A stretch of 64,000 nt of DNA, taken from NCBI RefSeq assembly GCF_017876775.1, contig NZ_JAGIOP010000002.1, positions 3,038,001 through 3,102,000 on the forward strand. The letters are read 5' to 3'. The translations under genes and the position numbers were made by a program. Below the pieces are notes generated by a model. It made no database searches, was not told the origin of the DNA, and saw nothing but the letters and a program-made list of their open reading frames with translations. The stretch is from Mycolicibacterium lutetiense (GTDB lineage Bacteria; Actinomycetota; Actinomycetes; Mycobacteriales; Mycobacteriaceae). Each line of letters starts with the position of its first letter. Position 1 is the stretch's first letter. Positions 42,538 through 51,226 of this stretch are shown here, piece after piece.

Positions 42538-42762
42538 GAGGGCACTGTAACCGGCGCCACTTGACAGGTGTCAAGACGGGCGCGGTTACACCCTCCGAAA
42601 TCGCCGTGAACAGGTGATTGACTACAGAAACACCGAGGCCACCCGCACCACCAATCCCGAGTCCAGCCGCGCCCGCCGGACCTACGATGTCCAAACGCCC
42701 AGCGGATCGAGCGTGGGGAGCGCCGATGCGATTCACCGAAGCGCGCTGAGAACGGCGTCGAC
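42538..42762. promoter_or_regulatory. Divergent promoter region with CTTGACA palindrome
   Basis: This 225-bp gap separates the FadD4-like and cyclase genes. CTTGACA-GG-TGTCAAG (42560-42575) is a palindrome with perfect 7-bp arms, and its TTGACA on the minus strand could be the ligase -35 (19 bases before TACAGT). It looks like a repressor operator. The remaining sequence shows no convincing gene. Confidence 0.55.
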
Positions 42763-45411
42763 ATGCCAGCAGGCATCGCCACCTTTCTGTTCACCGACAT
42801 CGAAGGTTCCACCCGACGGTGGGAATCCGACGCCGCCTCCATGCGAGCCGCCCTGGCCGTGCATGACGAGGTGCTGCGCCGGGCCATCGAAGCTCACGGC
42901 GGGCAGGTGTTCAAGCACACCGGCGACGGTGTCTGCGCGGTATTCGCCTCGCCGCCGGCCGCCGCCGACGCGGCGGTGAGCGCACAACGCGAGCTGGGAC
43001 TGCCGGTACGGATGGGCCTGGCCACCGGGGAAGCCGAACACCGCGACGACGACTATTTCGGCGCCGTCCTCAACCGGGCGTCCCGAATCATGGCGTCCGG
43101 GCACGGCGGACAGATCCTGCTCGACGGGGTGACGGCGGGCCTGTTAGGCGGCGTCGACCTGATTTCGTTGGGGTCGAGACGGTTACGCGACATCGCCAAA
43201 CCCGTTGACCTCTACCAGGTCCACGCCTCGGGCCTGCGCACCGAGTTCCCGCCGCTGAACACCACCACTTCCGGACCGGGGAATCTGCGGGCTCCGACCA
43301 CGAGCCTTATCGGACGCGAGGCTGATCTGACCGAGTTGGACACGGTGCTGAAATCACATCGCCTGGTGACGTTGACCGGTGTCGGCGGGGTCGGCAAGAC
43401 CCGGCTGGCACTGGAGGTCGCCTCCCGCTCGCTCGACGCATTTCCGGACGGCGCGTTCGTGATCGAACTGGCCGCCGTCGGTGATCCGACCGCGGTCCCG
43501 GACTCGGTCGCGGCCGTTCTCGGAATCACCCAGCAAGCCGGGTTGACCGTCACCGAGAGCATTGCCGCGGCCCTCCAAGGACGCTCCCGCATCCTGGTTT
43601 TCGACAACTGCGAGCACGTCCTGAACGCGGCCGCCGACTTGATCGAGACGATACTCGCCCAGTCGTCAACCATCACGGTCCTTGCCACCAGCCGCGAAGG
43701 GCTGAGACTCAAAGACGAGCAGCTGTGGCCGGTTCCGTCCCTGGACATCGGGAACATGGGTTCCACGGCCGCCGCATTGTTCATCGAGCGGGCTCAGGCA
43801 GTCTCACCCCACGCCTCGTTCACCTCCCCGACAGAGTCGGACGCGGTAGTCGAGATCTGCCGCCGCCTCGACGGGATTCCACTGGCGATCGAACTAGCGG
43901 CTTCGCGAATGGTGTCGATGACAGCCGTCGAAGTGCGCGACCGTCTCGATGATCGCTTCCGGCTGCTTGTCGGGTCACGGCGAGGATTAGAACGTCATCA
44001 AACCCTGCACCATGCCGTGCAGTGGTCCTACGACTTGCTCAGCGACGACGAAAAGTGGCTGCTGGCAAGGTGTTCAGTATTCAGCGGTGGATTCGACCTG
44101 GCAGCCGCATGTGCGATATCGGGTTCGGACGATGAGCTGGGCACAATCGATCTGATCGATGCGCTCGTTCGAAAATCGCTCCTGATAGCCGACCGCACCT
44201 CCGAGCGAACACGTTTCACGATGCTGGAGACCATTCGCCAGTTTGCCGAAGAGCAACTTTTCAGCTCCGCCGATCCAGAAGCCGCACGCACGGTCCACGC
44301 CCACTACTTCTCCAGCGTGGAGACCGATCTGCTTGCAGTGTGGGACAGTCCGCGTCAGCGCGAGACATACCAATGGTTCAACCGCGAGTTGGCCAACCTA
44401 CGCTCGGCATTTCGCTGGGCGGCGGATCAGCGCGACCTCGATACGGCTACCGCGCTCGCCGTGAACACCACGTTCTTCGGGTATTTCGTCGAGCAATGGG
44501 AACCCGTCGCGTGGGTCGAGGAACTGATACCCGCCGCGGAAGCCGTGCAGCATCCTCGGCTGGCGCAGCTGTACGTCGGGGCCGCCTACTGCGCGGCCCT
44601 GGGCCGAGTTCGAGAATTCGCCCAGCATGCCCAAGCGGCCCAGGTGGCGATTGAAAGTGGGCAATTCGCCTACGTCACCGATGAGTTCTCATGTGGAGTC
44701 GCCGCCGGGTACAGCACCACGGGACAGCCCGAGCGGGCCGTCGAGTGGTGTCGGGCAATGATCGCCCGCAATCCTGCCCGACACCTGGCCAGCCAAGCAG
44801 TGTTGGTAATCGCGTTGGCGGTGTCCGGATCCTCGGCCGAAGCGATGAAGGCATCAGAGGGCCTGATTGATGCCGCCGCAGATTCCGACAACCCCGCAAT
44901 GGCTGGTGCCGCACTGCTCGCGTACGGCTGGGCCCGCCGACACTCGGACCCCACAGGTGCCTACGAATGGCTTCTTCGGGCCCGGGCTATCGCGGAAGAA
45001 AGCGGCGACCGACAACAGGAATCCATCATCTCGGGGCTTCTGACCGGACTCGCCGCCGATCATGGCGAACTCAGCGAGGCTTTCGGCTACATCAGTCAAA
45101 TGGTCCGGCACTATTACGATTCCGGCGGCGTCGAGCTCATGCGCAACGCGCTCGGCCTCTTGAGCGCGTTGCTCGATCGGGTCGATATGCCCGAGCCGGC
45201 TGCGACCATCAGCGGGTTCGCCGCAACCGCCCTCGCCCGCGCGGGTTTTCCCGAGATCGACTCGGCCATCACACATTTGCGCAACCTGCTCGGCGACGCT
45301 GCCTACAGCGAGCTGGCCCGAGCCGGAGCGGGCATGTCCATCGCCCAGGTCGCGAACTACGCGTTCGAGCAGATCGACGTGGCGCGGTCCGGGCTGGTTG
45401 CCCAGGGGTGA
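42763..45411 (+). CDS. Class III adenylate/guanylate cyclase fused to NB-ARC-type ATPase and TPR-like region
   Basis: An 882-aa multidomain signalling protein. The N-terminal class III cyclase domain (1-155) keeps its key residues: Asp12 (FTDIEGS), Lys51 and Asp55 (FKHTGDG), Asp97, Asn104 and Arg108 (NRASR). A STAND/NB-ARC-like ATPase follows, with Walker A GVGGVGKT at 206-213, then a helical repeat region to the end. Unlike several mycobacterial relatives (e.g. Rv0386, Rv1358, Rv2488c), there is no C-terminal LuxR HTH. It probably makes a cyclic nucleotide in response to a signal sensed by the helical region. The start has no clear Shine-Dalgarno sequence. Confidence 0.88.
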   Translation: MPAGIATFLFTDIEGSTRRWESDAASMRAALAVHDEVLRRAIEAHGGQVFKHTGDGVCAVFASPPAAADAAVSAQRELGLPVRMGLATGEAEHRDDDYFGAVLNRASRIMASGHGGQILLDGVTAGLLGGVDLISLGSRRLRDIAKPVDLYQVHASGLRTEFPPLNTTTSGPGNLRAPTTSLIGREADLTELDTVLKSHRLVTLTGVGGVGKTRLALEVASRSLDAFPDGAFVIELAAVGDPTAVPDSVAAVLGITQQAGLTVTESIAAALQGRSRILVFDNCEHVLNAAADLIETILAQSSTITVLATSREGLRLKDEQLWPVPSLDIGNMGSTAAALFIERAQAVSPHASFTSPTESDAVVEICRRLDGIPLAIELAASRMVSMTAVEVRDRLDDRFRLLVGSRRGLERHQTLHHAVQWSYDLLSDDEKWLLARCSVFSGGFDLAAACAISGSDDELGTIDLIDALVRKSLLIADRTSERTRFTMLETIRQFAEEQLFSSADPEAARTVHAHYFSSVETDLLAVWDSPRQRETYQWFNRELANLRSAFRWAADQRDLDTATALAVNTTFFGYFVEQWEPVAWVEELIPAAEAVQHPRLAQLYVGAAYCAALGRVREFAQHAQAAQVAIESGQFAYVTDEFSCGVAAGYSTTGQPERAVEWCRAMIARNPARHLASQAVLVIALAVSGSSAEAMKASEGLIDAAADSDNPAMAGAALLAYGWARRHSDPTGAYEWLLRARAIAEESGDRQQESIISGLLTGLAADHGELSEAFGYISQMVRHYYDSGGVELMRNALGLLSALLDRVDMPEPAATISGFAATALARAGFPEIDSAITHLRNLLGDAAYSELARAGAGMSIAQVANYAFEQIDVARSGLVAQG

Positions 45412-45421
45412 GACCCGATTG

Positions 45422-45994
45422 TCAGTCGGCACCCAGACGGCGCAGCAGCAACATCAGACCGGTGCTCGCGTCATCGAGCGGTTGTAGCGACCTGGCGCTG
45501 CGGCACTGAATGATGGCGCCTTCCAGTGAGCTGACGATGAAGCTGCCGAGTGAGGCCGACGTTGCCGCATCAACACCCTTGGTTTCGATCGAGTCCGCGA
45601 TCACGCGCGCCCAATCAGCAAATACCGCAGCCGAGGCTTCCCGCACCACGAGCGCATCCGGACCGGCCTGGGCAGCCGCCACGATGGGGCATCCGCCACT
45701 GAATTCGCTGTCGGTGAGGTTCTGCTTCCAGCCGCCGACGAAGGCACGGATCACGTCCTCGGCGGGCAACGCCTGCGTCAGCTCTTCGATCCTTGCGGTG
45801 ATGATCCGCCCGGCCTCCAGCGTCGCCTGCTCCATCAATTCAGTTTTTCCCGCAGGAAAGTGCTGGTAGATCGACCCCCGAGCGGTGTTGCTGCGGTCCA
45901 GCAGATCGCTCAGACCCGTCGCGTGCACGCCGTACTCACGCATCAGTTCGATGGCACTCTGGATGAGACGCTCACGCGGGCCCGCCACTGTCAC
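45422..45994 (-). CDS. TetR-family regulator (LmrA/YxaF type) of the MmpL gene
   Basis: A 190-aa TetR protein with HTH residues TGLSDLLDRSNTARGSIYQHF (in two parts) and the branch motif FSGGCPIVAAAQ, which marks it as LmrA/YxaF-like, as for the regulator at 37739. Of several in-frame GTG codons (45997, 45994, 45988) one close to GGAGAGG is likely, so the start is uncertain by a few codons. It is divergent from the MmpL gene with two boxes between them. It probably represses both and is released by an MmpL substrate. Confidence 0.9.
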   Translation of the reverse strand: MTVAGPRERLIQSAIELMREYGVHATGLSDLLDRSNTARGSIYQHFPAGKTELMEQATLEAGRIITARIEELTQALPAEDVIRAFVGGWKQNLTDSEFSGGCPIVAAAQAGPDALVVREASAAVFADWARVIADSIETKGVDAATSASLGSFIVSSLEGAIIQCRSARSLQPLDDASTGLMLLLRRLGAD

Positions 45995-46014
45995 CACCCT
46001 CTCCAACACCTGAA

Positions 46015-46030
46015 TAGACCGATTGGTCCA
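46015..46030. promoter_or_regulatory. LmrA/YxaF-type operator box, TetR side
   Basis: TAGACCGATTGGTCCA, a near-perfect copy of the box at 46048, in the divergent region between the TetR and MmpL genes. Confidence 0.68.
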
Positions 46031-46047
46031 TCCTAGTCGACCATACA

Positions 46048-46067
46048 TAGACCGATTGGTCTACGAT
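46048..46067. promoter_or_regulatory. LmrA/YxaF-type operator box overlapping the MmpL -10 element
   Basis: TAGACC-GATT-GGTCTA (46048-46063) has perfect 6-bp arms. TACGAT (46062-46067) directly follows and is a -10 candidate, only seven bases before the MmpL ATG, so the message is likely leaderless and a bound repressor would block polymerase. Confidence 0.68.
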
Positions 46068-46073
46068 GCCGAA

Positions 46074-49000
46074 ATGCACGATGTCGCGATCTTCGGCAAA
46101 CTCACCCGCGCCTGCGCAAAGCAGGCCTGGTGGGTTCTCGGCGCCTGGCTGGCCCTGGCCGGTGTGCTCAACCTGACCGTCCCCCAACTGGAACACACTG
46201 TCGCCGAGCACTCGGCGCCGTTCACCCCGGAAAGCCAGACCACCGAAACCCTGCGGCAGATGTCCCGTGACTTCGGAGTCCCCGACACCACCGCGATCGG
46301 CAGCATCGTGGTGTCAAGTGACCGGGTCCTCGGGGCAGCCGACACCGCGTACTACCGCGACCTGGTGTCGCGATTGGTGGCCGACAAGGACGACGTCGCA
46401 TATGTGCTCGACACCTACGGCACCGCCGGTCTGGAGGACCTCGGCCTGAGTCCCGACGGGAAAGCCATCCACCTGATCGTCGCAACCACCGGCGACGTCG
46501 GCTCCACCCGCGCACACCGGTCCACCGAGAACGTCCGCGCCGCGGTCGACGCATTGCCGCGCCCACCGGGCGTCGACGTGCATTTCACCGGTGCCGCACC
46601 CACGCTGTCGGACCTGTTCTCCGCCATCGACACCTCGCTGGCCATCATCACCGTGGTCTCGGTCGTGTTGATCACGCTCTTGCTGCTGGCGGTGTACCGC
46701 TCACTGCTGACCGCGATGATCCCGCTTCTCACCGTGGGCATCTCGCTGGGCGTGGCCCGCCCGGTGATCTCGTGGCTCGGCATCAACGAGCTGCTCTCGG
46801 TATCCAACTTCACCATCGCGCTCGTCACGGCCATGGTGCTCGGCGCCGGCACCGACTACGGCATCTTCCTGTTGGCGAACTACCACGAGGCCAGGCGGCG
46901 CGGGATGTCCGTCGACGACTCGGTAGCCCGCTCCGGGGCACACACCGCGGGCATCGTCATCGCCTCAGCGCTGACCATCGCCGGCGCCGGAATGGCCATG
47001 GTGTTCACCAAGATCGGCATGTTCCGCACTGCCGGGCCACCGATCGCGCTGGCGATCGCGATCACCATGGCGGTCAGCCTCACGCTCACCCCGGCGATCA
47101 TGGCGCTGTGGGGCCGCCGCGGTTTCGCCGAACCCCGTCCACTCGACGAACGCCGATGGCGCCGACGCGGAGCTGCGATCGTGCGCCGGGCGCCCGCCCT
47201 GGTCGCCGCGTCACTCGTGTTCCTGCTCGCCACCAGCGCGGTGCTGTTCACCTTCCAGCCCAACATCGACGAGAACGCTATGCAACTGCGCGCCACCGAC
47301 AGCAAGCGCGGCTACGAGGCGGTCTACCGGCACTGGGGCGTGAACGAAGCGGCACCGGAGTTCGTCACCATCCGGGCCGACCACGATATGCGCAACACCA
47401 ACGATCTGGCCGCGCTGGACCTGATCGCGATGTCGATCGGCAATCTCCCGCAGGTCGCCTACGTCCGGTCTATCACGCGCCCCGAAGGAAAGCCGTTGCC
47501 CGAGACGGCGATCGGATCGCAGACCGCTCAGGTCGGTGATGGCTTGGCCGATGCGCACGACCGCGTCGAGCAGGCCATCCCCCAACTCAAACAGCTCGCG
47601 GCCGGGGTGACCCAGCTGCACGACGGTTCGGCCGGCGCCGCCGACAGGCTGCCCGAGCTCGCCACGGGGGCCCGCGATCTCGTCGCCCTCACCCGAAACC
47701 TGCTCGGCACCCTGGAATCCGCGAACCGGGTGGTCAACATCGTCTCGGACGGATCTCTCGACGTGGCGGCCGTGGTGCGCACCATGGCCGGCGCCACCGA
47801 CGCGCTGGACCGTGCGGTCAACGAAATCGACGCCACCCGAAACAAATTGGCCGCCCCCACGGCTGCCGTGCATTCGGTGTTCGATCCCCTCACGGCAGCC
47901 GCGCCCAGGCCTGACTGCGCCGCGGACTGCCTGCGGGCGCGTCAGGCCTTCGCCGACCTCAACGCGGCCACCGGTGGGCAGGCGCTCCTCGCGATCAACG
48001 GCCTGACGCTCGCCGCGCCGCTGGTGCCCGAGCGTCCGGTGAGCACCGCGCTGGACACCCTGCCCGATCTCCGCGCCGGCATCAAGGGCCTGCGGACCAT
48101 GCTCGACCAGCTCGGCACCCGTACGCCCGAGCAGACCCGCGGCGACCTCAACCGGCTGATGTCCGGAATCAACGAACTGTCAACGGGTCTGGGCCGGCTC
48201 ACCACCGGGCTGGGCCAGGTCAAATCCGGCACCGACACCATGGTGGCGCTGACCACCGAACTCGGTGCCGGGCTCAACCGGGCATCGGACTTCCTGCACC
48301 GGCTGTCCGCCGACACCACGACCGGCGCGGGGCGCGGCTTCTACCTACCCGAGGAGGGCCGCAGCGATCGCCGGTTCACGGCAGGTGAGCGGCTGCTCAT
48401 CTCGCCGGACGGCCACAGTGCCCGCATGATGGTGGTCTGGTCGGTCAATCCGTACGGCGCCGAGGCGATGGGTGCGATACCGGATGTCATCTCCGCAGCG
48501 AACAACGCGGCCACCGGCACGGTGCTCGAGCACGCGAACATCGAATCGACCGGACTGGCCTCGCTGTCGCAACGTCACATCGACCAAACCTGGCGTGACT
48601 TCGCCCTTTTCGGTGTCGTCGCGGTGGCGGCTGTCCTACTGGTCCTGATCGTCATGCTGCGCAGCCTGGTGGCACCCGTGCTGATGATCGCAGCGGTGGT
48701 GCTGTCTTTCGGCGCCGCGGCCGGAATGTCCACCCTCATCTGGCAGCACATCATCGGTATCAACCTGGACTGGTCGGTCTTCCCGGTGTCGTTCATGGCG
48801 TTGGTCGCCGTCGGCGCCGACTACAGCATGCTGTTCGCTGCCCGCATCCGGGAGGAATCCCGCAGTGGCGTGATCAGCGGCATCATCCGCGGGTTCGGCA
48901 GCACCGGAAGCGTGATCACCACCGCGGGAGTCGTTTTCGCGATCACCATGTTCGCGCTCACCAGTGGGACGGTGCTCAACCTGGTGCAAATCGGGTCCAC

Positions 49001-49112
49001 CGTCGGCATCGGTCTGCTGCTGGACATCACCGTCGTGCGAACCTACCTCGTTCCCGCCGCGATGAGCCTGCTGCGAGAACGCATGTGGTGGCCGGCGCGT
49101 GCAATGAGCTGA
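46074..49112 (+). CDS. MmpL-family RND transporter with periplasmic coiled-coil insert
   Basis: A 1012-aa MmpL transporter. The proton-relay Asp-Tyr pairs are present in GAGTDYGIF and AVGADYSML. Between the seventh and eighth membrane segments lies a long, helix-rich periplasmic insert (roughly residues 490-760) with a central DCAADC, like the coiled-coil hairpin of MmpL4/MmpL5. No mmpS gene lies beside it, which is unusual for that group. The ATG at 46074 has no Shine-Dalgarno sequence and a -10-like TACGAT just upstream. It probably exports a lipid, siderophore or drug under TetR control. Confidence 0.9.
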   Translation: MHDVAIFGKLTRACAKQAWWVLGAWLALAGVLNLTVPQLEHTVAEHSAPFTPESQTTETLRQMSRDFGVPDTTAIGSIVVSSDRVLGAADTAYYRDLVSRLVADKDDVAYVLDTYGTAGLEDLGLSPDGKAIHLIVATTGDVGSTRAHRSTENVRAAVDALPRPPGVDVHFTGAAPTLSDLFSAIDTSLAIITVVSVVLITLLLLAVYRSLLTAMIPLLTVGISLGVARPVISWLGINELLSVSNFTIALVTAMVLGAGTDYGIFLLANYHEARRRGMSVDDSVARSGAHTAGIVIASALTIAGAGMAMVFTKIGMFRTAGPPIALAIAITMAVSLTLTPAIMALWGRRGFAEPRPLDERRWRRRGAAIVRRAPALVAASLVFLLATSAVLFTFQPNIDENAMQLRATDSKRGYEAVYRHWGVNEAAPEFVTIRADHDMRNTNDLAALDLIAMSIGNLPQVAYVRSITRPEGKPLPETAIGSQTAQVGDGLADAHDRVEQAIPQLKQLAAGVTQLHDGSAGAADRLPELATGARDLVALTRNLLGTLESANRVVNIVSDGSLDVAAVVRTMAGATDALDRAVNEIDATRNKLAAPTAAVHSVFDPLTAAAPRPDCAADCLRARQAFADLNAATGGQALLAINGLTLAAPLVPERPVSTALDTLPDLRAGIKGLRTMLDQLGTRTPEQTRGDLNRLMSGINELSTGLGRLTTGLGQVKSGTDTMVALTTELGAGLNRASDFLHRLSADTTTGAGRGFYLPEEGRSDRRFTAGERLLISPDGHSARMMVVWSVNPYGAEAMGAIPDVISAANNAATGTVLEHANIESTGLASLSQRHIDQTWRDFALFGVVAVAAVLLVLIVMLRSLVAPVLMIAAVVLSFGAAAGMSTLIWQHIIGINLDWSVFPVSFMALVAVGADYSMLFAARIREESRSGVISGIIRGFGSTGSVITTAGVVFAITMFALTSGTVLNLVQIGSTVGIGLLLDITVVRTYLVPAAMSLLRERMWWPARAMS

Positions 49113-49197
49113 TCGCGCGCGTAACGCTACGGCGGAGATACGTGCCGAAAATCGCCACAGCGTTACATACGTGATGCGCAACGGCTTTCACACAAAA

Positions 49198-49231
49198 ACG
49201 CGCACCCTCGTGAAATCACGAGGGTGCGCGT
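49198..49231. terminator. Intrinsic terminator after pckG (also convergent to MmpL)
   Basis: A perfect 15-bp stem (49198-49212 with 49217-49231) has a four-base AAAT loop. On the minus strand it is followed by TTTTTGTG, a U-tract in the right place for pckG. It lies between two convergent genes and may stop both. Such strong hairpin/U-tract terminators are relatively rare in mycobacteria. Confidence 0.85.
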
Positions 49232-49242
49232 AATGCTGGAAA

Positions 49243-51069
49243 TTAGGACTCGGACAGGCGGTGCTTGAGGGTGTCGAACTCGTCCTTGATCCCGGTGGGC
49301 AGCTTCTCGCCGACGAACTCGAACCATTCCTCGATCAGCGGGAGCTCGGCCTTCCACTCCTCGGTGCTGACGGCCAGAGCCTCGTCCACGTCGGCGGGAT
49401 CCACGTCGAGCCCGGACAGATCCAGGTCGGCTGCCGTCGGCACGATGCCGATCGGGGTGCTCTTGCCGTCGGCCTTGTGCTCGATGCGCTCGATGGCCCA
49501 CTTCAGCACGCGGCTGTTCTCTCCGAAGCCCGGCCACAGGAAGCGGCCGTCGTCGCCGCGGCGGAACCAGTTGACGAAGAACACCGCAGGCAGCTTCGAC
49601 TCGTCGGCGTTCTTGCCGATGTCCATCCAGTGCTGGAAGTAGTCACCGACGTTGTAGCCGAGGAACGGCAGCATGGCCATCGGGTCGCGGCGCACGGTGC
49701 CGACCTTGCCCTCGGCGGCGGCGGTCTGCTCGGAGCCGAGGGTGGCGCCGATGAAGACGCCGTGCTGCCAGTCGCGAGCCTGGGTCACCAGCGGCACCGT
49801 GGTCTTGCGACGACCGCCGAACAGGATCGCCGAGATCGGCACTCCCTGCGGGTCATTCCACTCCGGAGCCAGCGTCGGGCACTGGGCGATCGGCGTGCAG
49901 TAGCGCGAGTTCGGGTGCGCCGCCTTGGTTTCCGCCTCGCGCAGGTTCCAGTCCTGACCCTTCCAGTCGATCAGATGGTCGGGCTCGCCCTCCAGGCCTT
50001 CCCACCACACGTCGTTGTCGTCGGTCTTGGCGACGTTGGTGAAGACGGTGTTGCCCGCGGCGATGGTCTTCATCGCGTTCGGGTTGGAATCCCAGTTGGT
50101 GCCGGGCGCGACGCCGAAGAAGCCGAACTCGGGGTTGACGGCGTAGAGGCGGCCGTCCTTGCCGAACCGCATCCAGGCGATGTCGTCACCGACGGTCTCG
50201 GCGCGCCAGCCCGGGATGGTGGGCTGCAGCATCGCGAGGTTGGTCTTGCCGCAGGCCGACGGGAACGCCGCGGCGACGAAGTAGGCCTTGTTCTCCGGGG
50301 AGATCAGCTTGACGATCAGCATGTGCTCGGCGAGCCAGCCCTCGTCGTGGGCCATCGCCGAGGCGATACGCAGCGAGTAGCACTTCTTGCCCAACAGCGC
50401 GTTGCCGCCGTAACCCGAGCCGTAGCTCATGATCTCGCGGGTCTCCGGGAAGTGGGTGATGTACTTCGTGTCGTTGCACGGCCACGGCACGTCTTCCTGA
50501 CCGGGCTCAAGCGGTGCGCCGATCGAGTGCAGCGCCTTGACGAAGAAGCCGTCGTCACCCATCTTGTCCAGCGCGGCCTGGCCCATCCGGGTCATGGTGC
50601 GCATGGAGACCACGACGTACTCGGAGTCGGTGATCTCCACACCGAGCTTGGGATCCTCGGCGTCCAGCGGGCCCATGCAGAACGGCACCACGTACATGGT
50701 GCGGCCACGCATCGAGCCGCGGTACAGGTCGGTCATGATCCCGCGCATCTTGGCGGGCTCCATCCAATTGTTGGTGGGGCCGGCGTCGATCTCGCGCTCG
50801 GAGCAGATGAAAGTGCGTGATTCCACTCGGGCGACATCCGAGGGGTCCGAGAGCGCCAGGTAGGAGTTCGGCTGCTTCTCCTCGTTCAGCTTCTGGAAGG
50901 TGCCAGCCTCGACCAGGTGGGCGGCGAGCCGGTCGTACTCCTCGGCAGACCCGTCGGCGAAAACCACCCGGTCAGGCTGAGTCAGCTCGGCGACCTCCTG
51001 GACCCAGGTCAGCAGTCCCTGGTGTTTCGTCGGTGCGGTGTCCAGACCCGGAATGGTCGCTGAGGTCAT
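49243..51069 (-). CDS. pckG: GTP-dependent phosphoenolpyruvate carboxykinase
   Basis: A 608-aa GTP-type PEPCK, full length. The P-loop FPSACGKTN, the [10 protein letters not shown] metal site and the [12 protein letters not shown] segment are all visible. It converts oxaloacetate plus GTP to PEP at the head of gluconeogenesis, essential for growth on fatty acids; the M. tuberculosis equivalent is Rv0211 (pckA). The ATG at 51069 has GGAG seven bases upstream. It is separated from the dynamin-like pair by a 157-bp region with a long dyad and is followed by an intrinsic terminator. Confidence 0.97.
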   Translation of the reverse strand: MTSATIPGLDTAPTKHQGLLTWVQEVAELTQPDRVVFADGSAEEYDRLAAHLVEAGTFQKLNEEKQPNSYLALSDPSDVARVESRTFICSEREIDAGPTNNWMEPAKMRGIMTDLYRGSMRGRTMYVVPFCMGPLDAEDPKLGVEITDSEYVVVSMRTMTRMGQAALDKMGDDGFFVKALHSIGAPLEPGQEDVPWPCNDTKYITHFPETREIMSYGSGYGGNALLGKKCYSLRIASAMAHDEGWLAEHMLIVKLISPENKAYFVAAAFPSACGKTNLAMLQPTIPGWRAETVGDDIAWMRFGKDGRLYAVNPEFGFFGVAPGTNWDSNPNAMKTIAAGNTVFTNVAKTDDNDVWWEGLEGEPDHLIDWKGQDWNLREAETKAAHPNSRYCTPIAQCPTLAPEWNDPQGVPISAILFGGRRKTTVPLVTQARDWQHGVFIGATLGSEQTAAAEGKVGTVRRDPMAMLPFLGYNVGDYFQHWMDIGKNADESKLPAVFFVNWFRRGDDGRFLWPGFGENSRVLKWAIERIEHKADGKSTPIGIVPTAADLDLSGLDVDPADVDEALAVSTEEWKAELPLIEEWFEFVGEKLPTGIKDEFDTLKHRLSES

Positions 51070-51154
51070 CAAATTCTCCTGCGTAGGTTCGTGTAACCCA
51101 AAGCCGCGTCACGCCGCGGTAACGGCTACCCCTTGTGTAGAGGTTAACGCGGGT

Positions 51155-51184
51155 GACATGCCCACTGTGAACCAGTGGTATGTC
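51155..51184. promoter_or_regulatory. Imperfect 30-bp dyad upstream of pckG
   Basis: GACAT (51155-51159) and ATGTC (51180-51184) flank CCACTG-TGAAC-CAGTGG (51162-51178), giving a near-continuous dyad. It lies about 90 bases before the pckG ATG and is a likely operator for a carbon-metabolism regulator. Binder unknown. Confidence 0.55.
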
Positions 51185-51226
51185 CGATCACTCACAGGAA
51201 CGATTCAGATCAACGTTATCAGCTGG

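Noticed and set aside
42614..42979. A 121-codon open frame before and within the cyclase gene
   Set aside because: It overlaps the conserved cyclase domain in another frame and has no recognisable features.
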